A DNA stretch of 64,000 nt. Origin: Effrenium voratum. Lineage: Eukaryota > Sar > Dinophyceae > Suessiales > Symbiodiniaceae. Below the pieces are notes generated by a model that saw only the letters and a program-made list of their open reading frames with translations, made no database searches and was not told the origin of the DNA. The number at the start of each line of letters is the position of its first letter. The first letter of the stretch is position 1. Position numbers and translations under genes: made by a program. The stretch spans positions 1,721,435 to 1,785,434 of the forward strand of contig CAUJNA010000446.1 of assembly GCA_963377175.1 (NCBI GenBank). Reading direction: 5' to 3'. Below are positions 55,601 through 62,639 of the stretch, piece by piece.

Positions 55601-57016
55601 CAGAATCTGTGCATAGGTCAGAAACCGATTTAATGGAAAAAGGGCTCTGATTTCATCGTTGAATGGCGTGAGCTGCAAATACTGCCCCAATCTCATAAGG
55701 TCCAATGGTACCTCCTGTTCAAGCATACCCCCCTGTAAGGATCTTTTGCGAGGCAGGGCCGGTCGTCCATCGATGCCCAGCATAGGCTCGTCCTTCATCC
55801 ACACCTCAACCCGTCTTATGCGGGGAAGAGGGGGCCGGGGATCTGTGTCTTCAACAAAGATCTTCTTGTGCTTGCGCCTCTTCCGCTTGTGAGGCTGATC
55901 ATCACCTCCACTCGTCTTAGCCGGGGGTGGCGTACCTTCACGAGGTCGATCATAGTTTGGGGCCGTGGTGAAAGTCCGAATATCAGCGAAATGAACCTTC
56001 ATACGTCTGCGGTCCTTACCGATTTTTCTCCAAGCCGGCTCTCTCTTCGTGGGCTCATCATGCTGACTGCTCTGCAAAAATGCTTCATCATCGGTGGAAT
56101 AGTATGAATACTCGTCTCCACCGCCTCCGCAAATATGACTGATAAGGTCCATGCCACTAGCACCAAAATAGGCCAGGGAGCAGACAATACAGAGGAAAAG
56201 CCTGCAACCGCGCCATTGCTCCGTGAACTCCGTACCCCAAGTTCTAGCTCCACCGCTGACATCTCTCCTCAATCGCGGCAAAGGGCGCCTCCTCGGGAGC
56301 GGGGTCCGAAGACTATTATGAAGCGGCCTCCCACCGGGGGAGCGGGATCGTGACTTGAATCGGATCCTTCTCTGCCAGGCTGGCGCGTCCGACAAACTCC
56401 ACACTTCTCCCAAGCCTCGATAACCGTCAGAGCCCGAAGCCTGGTCCACACCATCAGCTACCACTTCTTCTCCATGCGTCTCTTCATATTCCATGTTCTC
56501 CTGCTCCTCGTTTTCCACAAGGACTTCCTCCATCTCTTCTTTCACTTCCTCATTTCCTCCATCATGATCATCTGGGGGCTGTGAAGAGTCCCAGGGCTCC
56601 AAACCAAGCCTCCGACATTTGGCTGCAAATATCTCATCCTGATCTATCTGCAAATGTAGCACACAATATCCATATTGCCAAATCATCCTGTAGTCATGAG
56701 GTCCACGGGCCCAGTATACATTGTACAAAAGCTCTGGTGGAATGTCACAGCCCACCAAATAGACCCCATTGGTTGATTTGTACAAGGGCATCTCTGCGTC
56801 AAGCAGTTGTTGAACATTCACTGCAACCACCAGATCACAACCCGGCCGCATTCCTGATTGCCCATGGTTCACAAAGTAGGTGGTGCTAAAGTGCACGTGT
56901 TGCCTGTGGCCACATCGCAGACCCTGACGTCTAATGGACCCCCACGCCGCCAAATATGTGCCATGAAACAGAGTGTGCTGGTCCACCTCATCCGGCGTCG
57001 TAATCTGGCGATGCAT
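52643..57016 (-). CDS. LINE ORF1, second part: C-lobe of Tpt1/KptA plus long ORF1-type region
   Basis: The frame is open from 57082, immediately after the TAA; the first ATG is at 57016 but lies inside the KptA domain, so it is probably not a natural start. Numbering is from that ATG. Residues 1-105 complete the KptA domain. Residues 146-190 are very acidic, and 215-252 are rich in Arg and Ser-Arg-Pro. Residues 268-288 are hydrophobic (CRLFLCIVCSLAYFGASGM), a likely membrane segment. Further on comes a predicted coiled coil (LRKRNRRLAKLLQKQQEVIE) and, near the C-terminal third, a Lys/Gly-rich tract (GKGKGKRKEDD, KAKGKGKKGKD) likely to bind RNA. The last 400 residues are not recognised; by position they are ORF1-like. 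It ends at a TGA 21 nt before the ATG of the endonuclease/RT frame, in the same frame. Confidence 0.8.
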   Translation of the reverse strand: MHRQITTPDEVDQHTLFHGTYLAAWGSIRRQGLRCGHRQHVHFSTTYFVNHGQSGMRPGCDLVVAVNVQQLLDAEMPLYKSTNGVYLVGCDIPPELLYNVYWARGPHDYRMIWQYGYCVLHLQIDQDEIFAAKCRRLGLEPWDSSQPPDDHDGGNEEVKEEMEEVLVENEEQENMEYEETHGEEVVADGVDQASGSDGYRGLGEVWSLSDAPAWQRRIRFKSRSRSPGGRPLHNSLRTPLPRRRPLPRLRRDVSGGARTWGTEFTEQWRGCRLFLCIVCSLAYFGASGMDLISHICGGGGDEYSYYSTDDEAFLQSSQHDEPTKREPAWRKIGKDRRRMKVHFADIRTFTTAPNYDRPREGTPPPAKTSGGDDQPHKRKRRKHKKIFVEDTDPRPPLPRIRRVEVWMKDEPMLGIDGRPALPRKRSLQGGMLEQEVPLDLMRLGQYLQLTPFNDEIRALFPLNRFLTYAQILAEKTRGIMTLTKMSEAQVLSLKTACRKLMGKAVQQTRAKQFLDQEDERDVKDAVALATMHVSDGDPQILVGKFVSWKIKPMHFIPESSPSTIAGLLGIDEYTVEKVRSILLDYFSFPPEADPALGWYFDVTGGRTGIVPIWANSLGLIGGGGEQDDESVTSDSSAFHMLSRCRDAQTAFDEAIQLQSTLRKRNRRLAKLLQKQQEVIEDQKATICRLRHTLSQLLPTVGTEGRIVGDPRHIPLGDSEISPTVPFFVDEGPPRGLGPDRFRDRSNRLATQPYSIASGRLEISRGARPALAVSYEPIEDLSDVEGGMKDPICMIMLHHLCGIIDAISLTIPSVQHDSYCELSDLGSGISIYRLVQYDSFGIMAEQITGGGGAAEAEAIGKAQQKVMRAVVEFAPKQIRALLVLDSKLREKILSNDGQNQIRDMIRASAKKIGMQPDRSVPVPSEEQHVPNGKAEKGGRGKGNGKAMNQDTSKGKGKRKEDDVQERQDKGKGREAQNKAKGKGKKGKDSLPEPTFELIPEDWNCPIRSIADFNPSAHGLYLVQDAAVAQQLASKIKNDQLNISFIMPQPHAIGKKAPIELQIRLFKTQGTFHDTVLLTGHLHTLSGSVPETGRKFIQTSTQVTQRTFALRMRFGSEDRDIQNAIRQKQFSAIRQWMQHQLAGIELIDIWNLRNVDGQWGINARIPKGKLDEVLRKSSPVLEIDTPRDCPVTTRPVWLKREGLPLTVEQVLEFAKEVPNHYGIFRKQDCFALRVSQADFQKTKEALGQVSTPLFRIFGLPQYFVAEDVMELLQAMAWEAEVQPGSRRFRNGGVQYLVRSSQNPPLTSAPFFFGYERRVVTVEPTVRSVVPAPRVDPPKADPVNYPSFKSQLQKGKGNGSSAAKKDGPSHSVWWNAPLVDEGPKKRIRIGTPTKSSTQTQGATGTMSRGQIMEQIAAMTEQLQALQCLLQSPDLQAQEEQMEEDIAASSLFEDDGFPGQP

Positions 57017-57277
57017 TTCATTGCTGAGATCCAGCTCCTTGTTGTGGCCTTGGGTGGCCCGTATGAGCCAACCTTCTTCCCCTTAAAGAAGCTCAAATCT
57101 TCCTTTCTCGCATTTGTTGACTGCCTGTAGTACGCTGTCAATCGAGGCATGTGGCTTCCGAGCCAAAATATCCTCCACCTTGACATAGCCCTCGTTATCC
57201 ATCGAGATGCCCTCCTTGACTGCTCCGTGCCGAAGAACAAAAGAAAGGTACCGACCGATATCGTATGTAACTCCCGG
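56707..57277 (-). other. Tpt1/KptA RNA 2'-phosphotransferase domain, interrupted by TAA
   Basis: The domain is complete across the stop at 57083-57085. Upstream part: IGRYLSFVLRHGA and MDNEGYVKVEDIL (N-lobe). Downstream part in the same frame: WLIRATQGH, LFHGTYLAAWGSI, RRQGL, HVHFS, SGMRPGCDLVVAV and LYKSTNGVYL (NAD+-binding lobe). All four expected catalytic residues are visible: Arg-His of VLRH, Arg of IRATQGH and Arg of SGMR. In known enzymes this domain removes the internal 2'-phosphate at RNA splice junctions using NAD+, and some members ADP-ribosylate RNA 5'-phosphate ends. The spacing RFELL-stop-GEEGWLIR suggests the stop replaced one ordinary codon. Its presence in a retrotransposon protein is unexpected. 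Confidence 0.85.
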
Positions 57278-58744
57278 AATGTCTGTAAATGGCGCCCTGC
57301 TCCGTCCTTTACCGCGTCCTCCTCCTCCTCCATGAAGATCAGAGTCGGTGCGGGCCTCACTTGCATCCATCTCGGAGTCATGAGCATATAAGTCAAAAGA
57401 GGACCGCTTAAAAGCTTCCCATGATACTGCTCGCTCCTCAAGCCGAATATTGTCCATCCGAATAGCTTCAAAGTGATTGTTCAATAGCCTGAGTATCAGC
57501 GGCTTGATCTGCATATCCTGAACTGTAGGCATGAACCGCACCACCTGCCCGGTGTGTTTATAATTGCACCCATTGCCCACGTTGACCACCCAGATTTCTT
57601 GCCCCAAAAAATCCGATGCTGCTTGAATTGCGTCTTCATCTGCCCATTTGCCTCCTGCTTTGAGCTTCTTCTGAATCTCCAGGGTGGAGTTGCTAAGGAC
57701 CTGAAGCTTGATCTTTCTCCAGCTCCTGGAGTGCCCGAAGCGAAGCTGACTGATTGCATACCAAAAGCAGTTGCCTCTCCCCATATTGCACAAAATCCTG
57801 CCAGTGACAGTTCCGAGAGCCACCGTGGGGCCTTCGAGGTGCTTCCCAAACCTGTCGAGGTCAATGCTCTCCTCGCCAAGCTGCTCTTCCTCCATCTTGC
57901 CCAAATTGCAAGCTCGGACAAGAAGCACCCATACCCTATGCAGCGCCTGCACGCACACCATGAAGAGCATAGTGACCGCCACTCCGGCAATCAGACTGCC
58001 ACTCAGAAGGCTCACGCCCCTCGGGCTGCTTCCATGGCTAATGCTCCAAATCACACTGATTGAGCCATATGGGTACCCAAACAGAGCAGATTCCCCCATA
58101 TAAACGCCCACAGCATGCTCAGGGAAGCTATTGTGGGGTAGGTACCCTCGAAGATACCAATCCATTTCAAGGGTACATGAAGCCCAAATAATCACATACA
58201 AAGGGAGCCGGAAGGGAATCCAAGGGGTCTGTCTGCACCTCCCCTGTACCCAAATACGACACCCGGCCTGTATCTCATCTGCTTCATGTAGAATGAGCAT
58301 CAATAGGCGCACCAATATTGCTGCTCCTTCACGAAGATGCCGACATCCAGAAATATACAAAATACCAAAGGCGCCGACGATGAGGTACTCAATAACCGCA
58401 TCAATAGGCCGCTGACGAAGAAGAATACCAACCAAGATCCACCAATACTCATCAATACCAAATAATACCAGGTCATATCTGCAGTCCTTAGTGGTCCTCA
58501 CTCTGCTCCAGATGAGGGAGGTCCAATAGGCAGCTTTTCCAGGAGAAAAATAAACACCATTCCAAATCACCATGAACATCTTCGAAAACAGACCAAGAAA
58601 AGAGTAACAATTCCCCACCTGGGATTCCACAAGAATCCCTTCTCTCACATCTCCAATAGATAAGGAAAACATGAAAAAGTTGACCAGAAAGGCCAACATC
58701 AACCCCTGTCCCCAAATCTGTAACTGTCCGGGTGATGGGGCCAT
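57083..58744 (-). CDS. LINE ORF1, first part: membrane segments, OTU protease, N-lobe of Tpt1/KptA
   Basis: The frame is open from 58789, but the first ATG is at 58744 (residue 16 of the open frame), so that start is chosen. Numbering below follows the open frame from 58789. The first 300 residues hold several hydrophobic stretches (about 28-45, 105-125, 130-148, 155-168, 195-205, 258-295), suggesting a multi-pass membrane region. Residues about 325-445 look like an OTU-family cysteine protease: a Cys box GRGNCFWYAI (C341) and a late His box LLNNHFEAI (H439). The usual Asp of GDGNC is Arg here, so activity is uncertain. After a Gly-rich linker, residues 505-568 match the N-lobe of Tpt1/KptA with the catalytic pair RH (520-521, in SFVLRHG). 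The frame then ends at a TAA at 57083-57085 in the middle of that domain, and the same frame continues after it. Confidence 0.8.
   Translation of the reverse strand: MAPSPGQLQIWGQGLMLAFLVNFFMFSLSIGDVREGILVESQVGNCYSFLGLFSKMFMVIWNGVYFSPGKAAYWTSLIWSRVRTTKDCRYDLVLFGIDEYWWILVGILLRQRPIDAVIEYLIVGAFGILYISGCRHLREGAAILVRLLMLILHEADEIQAGCRIWVQGRCRQTPWIPFRLPLYVIIWASCTLEMDWYLRGYLPHNSFPEHAVGVYMGESALFGYPYGSISVIWSISHGSSPRGVSLLSGSLIAGVAVTMLFMVCVQALHRVWVLLVRACNLGKMEEEQLGEESIDLDRFGKHLEGPTVALGTVTGRILCNMGRGNCFWYAISQLRFGHSRSWRKIKLQVLSNSTLEIQKKLKAGGKWADEDAIQAASDFLGQEIWVVNVGNGCNYKHTGQVVRFMPTVQDMQIKPLILRLLNNHFEAIRMDNIRLEERAVSWEAFKRSSFDLYAHDSEMDASEARTDSDLHGGGGGRGKGRSRAPFTDIPGVTYDIGRYLSFVLRHGAVKEGISMDNEGYVKVEDILARKPHASIDSVLQAVNKCEKGRFELL
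57455..57817 (-). other. OTU-like cysteine protease domain in LINE ORF1
   Basis: Protein-level domain. The motif GRGNCFWYAISQL resembles the catalytic Cys box of OTU deubiquitinases (consensus GDGNCLFRA). About 98 residues later comes NNHFEAI, resembling the catalytic His box (N-x-HYD). Between them, WADEDAIQAASDFLGQEIWV fits the middle of the OTU fold. OTU enzymes cleave ubiquitin or viral polyproteins; which applies here cannot be told. The missing Asp in the Cys box is a deviation that some active OTUs tolerate. Confidence 0.65.
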
Positions 58745-58817
58745 GACCAAGGAGGGGTCAGGTCCTACCGAACAGCTAACAGCTGTCACCGCGGGAAGGC
58801 TTGAGGCTGAAACAGCT

Positions 58818-58832
58818 GTTTTGATTGTGGCT
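58818..58832. repeat. LINE target-site duplication, 5' side
   Basis: GTTTTGATTGTGGCT, identical to 48067-48081. The element's first base is 58817. Confidence 0.85.
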
Positions 58833-59531
58833 CACCTGTGCTTGTGTTGTGGCGGGGTCAAAACCCCGAGAAATGACACCTTTTTTTGGCTATACGAATT
58901 TGCAAACGGTGACAAGTTGACGGCCTCTCCGAACTCATCATTATTCGAGCCTAATTTCAACTGGACAAACTGAGGGGCCATCAGGTTGCCAAACAAAGCC
59001 TCAAGAAGGGTTCGAACTACCACTTGGAACTCGACCGAGCTACGATTGGCTTACTTTTGGCTTGCTCGGTTCTGTGCATCTTTAATTGCTGCTCTCTCAC
59101 TAACGTGGTATCTGAGAGAGGGCCTACAAGAGGAAGTTGATCTTCCAGGTACCTTCCCACAGGTGCTATGTTGGTTGAAGGAAGGGTATCAGCCCCAAAC
59201 CAGCCCCCTCTTTTGAGGCTCGGTACCCATGTTGAGGTTGCTGTCAGGCCGAAACCAAAGGAACACCATATTTTTTTTTTGTTGACCCCAAATGAAAAAC
59301 ACATGTCTGGCAAGATGTCTGAAGCAGGGGGGCCCGATATAAATAAAGTTTGACAAACTATTGATAGGAATACACGTTTTCAGGGTTTCTCAACATTCCG
59401 GAACTCTTCCAATATCTTCCTTTTGGTTTTCAAGGTAAACACAACATCCAAAAAGGGGTTCCCATTAAACCAAAAAACAACTCCCATAACAATATTGGTT
59501 TGACGTTGCACCCGAGCGCCCAAACCCGCAC

Positions 59532-59579
59532 CTTGTTGGCCGAGGTCGCCTGCGCTGAGATCTTCTCCAGCGCTGCCGC
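59532..59579 (-). CDS. Micro-exon, coiled-coil-like protein
   Basis: 48 nt (16 codons, AAALEKISAQATSANK) between acceptor CGTGGTCTAG/GCG and donor AACAAG/GTGCGG; both phases are 0. High third-position G/C. A G-rich tract with quadruplex potential starts 20 bp upstream of the acceptor on the template side. Confidence 0.55.
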
Positions 59580-59602
59580 CTAGACCACGTCGAGTTGAGC
59601 GA

Positions 59603-59683
59603 GGGTGGGGTGGGGTGGGGGTGGGGTGGGGTGGAGGTGGGATGGGGTTGGGGTGGGGTTGGGTGGGGTCGGGGTGGGGGGCC
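59603..59683 (+). repeat. GGGGT repeat tract with quadruplex potential
   Basis: About 14 runs of three to six G separated mostly by T or TT. It lies just upstream of the micro-exon at 59532-59579 on the minus strand, so the pre-mRNA would carry the C-rich complement as a pyrimidine tract. Confidence 0.8.
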
Positions 59684-60344
59684 AAAACCAAAACAAGTTC
59701 CGAGGGGCTAAACTGGAGGCCCTTACGAGTTGGTGGTTCAGCAATAGGTGGCTCAAAACATCTTAAAGCGTGCGGCCTTATTGTTTTACCTAAGTGCGGG
59801 GTTACACGGAACCAGCCCAGTGAAAGGGTGAATAAGTTGCACAGGGGTTATAACCAAGTCACGCAAGACCCGTAGCACCTCGGCTGGTTGATGTTGAAAG
59901 GAAACCCACTGACACCAACAACAAAAACCCAAGCAGCACCGGAGGCCTGGGAGAAGCAAACACAACAACAAAGCAACGCCCAAGAAGCATCACCGGCCAC
60001 CAGTGGAAGGTTTTCAACTTCAAACAGGCCCTTCTACACGTCCCAAGATTCTTGGGGAAGCTGGGAAGAACCGCAGCCCGCGCGGCACGAAGAACACCAC
60101 AGGAGCAAAAGGGGGAAGGGCATACAAACCACACCGTCAACAATGCTGTCTCCACAATGACTTACGCTTAAAACAAGTGCGCCTCTCTTTTGTTTATATT
60201 TTTTCAGGGGGGCTTGATGAGGGGAGCGCGATCCAAAACGCTTTCCTTGTGTCTTCCTTTTAAACCAAGGCAAGGCCAGAAGAAAACAAACAAAAACACA
60301 CACACACAGACAGACACACAAGTATGTTTGCCAAGCCCCAAGCC

Positions 60345-60480
60345 CACCCCTCCCGCCCGTGATCGTTTCGTCTGTCGGCTGGGTCCCGGACGGCCAACCG
60401 CAGCTCTAGTGCCTGCGAGCTGGTTTCGCGCACGATTCCGGGCCAAGGCTCGCCGAATCCGAGGACGAAGTTCCCGGTCC
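60345..60480 (-). CDS. Exon candidate, hypothetical protein
   Basis: Coding-like frame TGNFVLGFGEPWPGIVRETS, SQALELRLAVRDPADRRNDH with third-position G/C bias. Several AGs could be the acceptor and no donor stands out, so the edges are approximate. Confidence 0.3.
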
Positions 60481-61790
60481 GAGAAAAAACACGAAAACCT
60501 GTTCGGTTTCCAGGGAATGGCATATTCTGCGCCAACACCCAGTAATCATGACTTCTATGTGTTGCCCAGACTCTCATGACTTCTGACCCTCAGGCCCTTC
60601 AAAACAAGCAATCAGCGGACCCTGTGGCGTTCCCAAAAGGATTCGAGCCCTCACTAGGACTAGGAGGGTCCATGAGCATCTGGGTACATCATGTTTAATC
60701 ATAGCCCCAAAATCCACAGGCTCCGAACACCGAGTATGGGGTTTGTTCCTTTTGGCGGGTGCTCGTTGGTTTGTGGCTTTTTGTCGGATAACCAAAGGAA
60801 CACCACCATTTGCGGGGCCCCTGAAGAAAGACGCGTTGGTTCAACCGTTGGTTCAATCCTGGTCCACAGGAGCCTTGCGCTCGCTTCCCAGGTCCATTTG
60901 GCCAGAGTCACTCACCTCATTTCTCGCACAAGGGTACACAAACTCACTGGCTCAACATGGATGCACGTAGGGGGGTTGCCTCGATGGCTCAATATGGGAA
61001 ACCTCTTTCCACAGCTGCAAGGTTGGGGGTCCGTGCCCAATAGGGCGTCGGGCCAAGTTTCGGGGGCTTCCATTGGGGATGTCATTTGGTCTTCTTTGGA
61101 CGGCATCACAGGGAACCAAAAACCAACCACCACAAAATTCTTCGTTTTGAGAAACCACCACAATTGGACCCTACGGGTTGCTTCTGAACCCTTTGAACAG
61201 GGCTTCCAACTTCTCTTGTCCTGTCCCTTCAGGTCCCACCCGAAGGTCGTTGCGTCAGAGATGCACGCCTTTTTGGATATAACCGTTGACACCAAGAAGG
61301 AAAGCAAAAGGCATGCAACAGGAAAACCAACAAACTACTCAAAGAAAAACAACATGTGCTCAAAAGAAAAAAAGGAACCCCACCAACTTCAAATTCTGGT
61401 GGGCCAATAGGCAAAACTTTGTCAGGGGTCTATTAGTCCCCAAAGGGAACCCTATCAGTCCCGGAAGGAACCATATTAATTGTTTAGCCCCTATTGGAAT
61501 TGGGGGGGGCCCTGTTGGGGAGCCCTTGACAACTTAAATAACAAGTGGGTAGAAATCAAAATAGGGAAGTGGACCCAGAAATAAGTTTCTGGTTGCTCTT
61601 TTGGTTTCCTTTTAAACCTTAACTAAACCAAAGCCAACAAGGGGTACCGAGCTTCAAACAAAAAAAAACAGCCCAAGCAAGTAGCTGATCGCTGGTTGAA
61701 TGGGGGAACATGATGGAAAACAACAGGTCAGCAAGTTTAAACTGCGAGCCAAGTCTGGCAAGCCGAGTCGCGCGGTTCCCCTATTCGCGC

Positions 61791-61845
61791 CTGCAGGCGT
61801 GCCTTGAGCGCTGCCGACTCCGTGGTGAACCGCGCCTCGAGGGGT
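61791..61845 (-). CDS. Exon candidate, helical protein
   Basis: 55 nt from acceptor CCACCGTAG/A to a possible GC donor CTGCAG/GCGCGA. Reads PLEARFTTESAALKARLQ, a helical coiled-coil-like stretch. Leaves in phase 0, which fits the exon at 59532. Confidence 0.4.
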
Positions 61846-62489
61846 CTACGGTGGTCTACCGAAACCGGTTCACCTTTTGGGACCGTTACGAAAAATGGAC
61901 CAACATGGAAAAACCAAAAGGTCACCAGGTCGATTTGCTTTGGGCAAGTGAGAAAAATGAATCCCAAAAGGCGGAAGAGTCGCATCTCTGATTGGGGCCG
62001 AAGCTTTCGACAGCGGCTCATAGGAACGATCAGGAAAAACTCTCGAACCAAGGGGGTGGGATCCGGAGCACTCGGAAATCGCACATGTGGCAGTGGGTCA
62101 AAAAAAAGGTACCCAAAATGGCTTGCCCTGATAAATGCAACCCAAAACTAAAAGCTGCGGTCCGATTCCTGGTTGGACATTTTGACCCATACCCATGTCT
62201 TGCCCAACCTTGGAGGGCCAAATTTTTGCCACGAGTCAGCCCCTGATAGGCGACATGGTCTGCGTAAAGTGATAGCTTGGTCAAGATGTCCACTGGTTTA
62301 GGTATTGTCTGCGCGTGACTTAATTTGAACGAGGCTCTTGTTTGTTTGTCTCCTTTCAACATCCCGCCCACAAGAAGATACTTGTCATCTCGATGTTTGC
62401 CCAAAAGCCGAAGCGCAAATCAAAAGGTGAAGCGTCAATCACCCAGCTGTTACAACAGGCGGTGACCCGGCCCGGTGAATGAAACTCAC

Positions 62490-62623
62490 TTCCTCGGTGG
62501 ACGGCATCAAGCCCAGGAACTCAGGCGGGGCCCGCACTTGCTCGTCTCTTTGCTGCACCTCCAGATTCTCCAAGCGCCTAGGGTCAACAGGTGCGACATC
62601 CCCCTCTTTTCGCGGCAACTGAC
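62490..62623 (-). CDS. Exon, hypothetical protein
   Basis: 134 nt between acceptor TCTTTGCCGTCAG/GT and the consensus donor GAGGAA/GTGAGT. Reads QLPRKEGDVAPVDPRRLENL, EVQQRDEQVRAPPEFLGLMP and STEE. Entry phase 2, exit phase 0. An exon between this one and 61845 would be needed to keep phase. No family recognised. Confidence 0.55.
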
Positions 62624-62639
62624 CTGACGGCAAAGAGTG

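Larger units (their letters stand above)
48082..58817 (-). mobile_element. Full-length APE-type LINE with OTU and Tpt1/KptA domains
   Basis: A 10,736-bp non-LTR retrotransposon on the minus strand, bounded by a perfect 15-bp direct repeat (GTTTTGATTGTGGCT at 48067-48081 and 58818-58832), which is read as the target-site duplication. Its coding region runs from 58744 to 48125 in a single reading frame with only two stop codons and no frameshift. The 5' leader before the first ATG is 73 nt and the 3' UTR is 43 nt. There is no poly(A) tail. Order of domains: membrane segments, OTU protease, Tpt1/KptA, long charged linker with coiled coil and Gly/Lys-rich tract, then APE endonuclease, reverse transcriptase and zinc motif. 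The intact frame and perfect duplication suggest a recent insertion. A LINE is expected to replicate by target-primed reverse transcription; the role of the extra domains is unknown. Confidence 0.9.

Noticed and set aside
62087..62198. Fifth copy of MITE family 1 (GTGGGTCAAAA ... TTTTGACCC)
   Set aside because: The ends are inverted, but the interior does not align convincingly with the four accepted copies.
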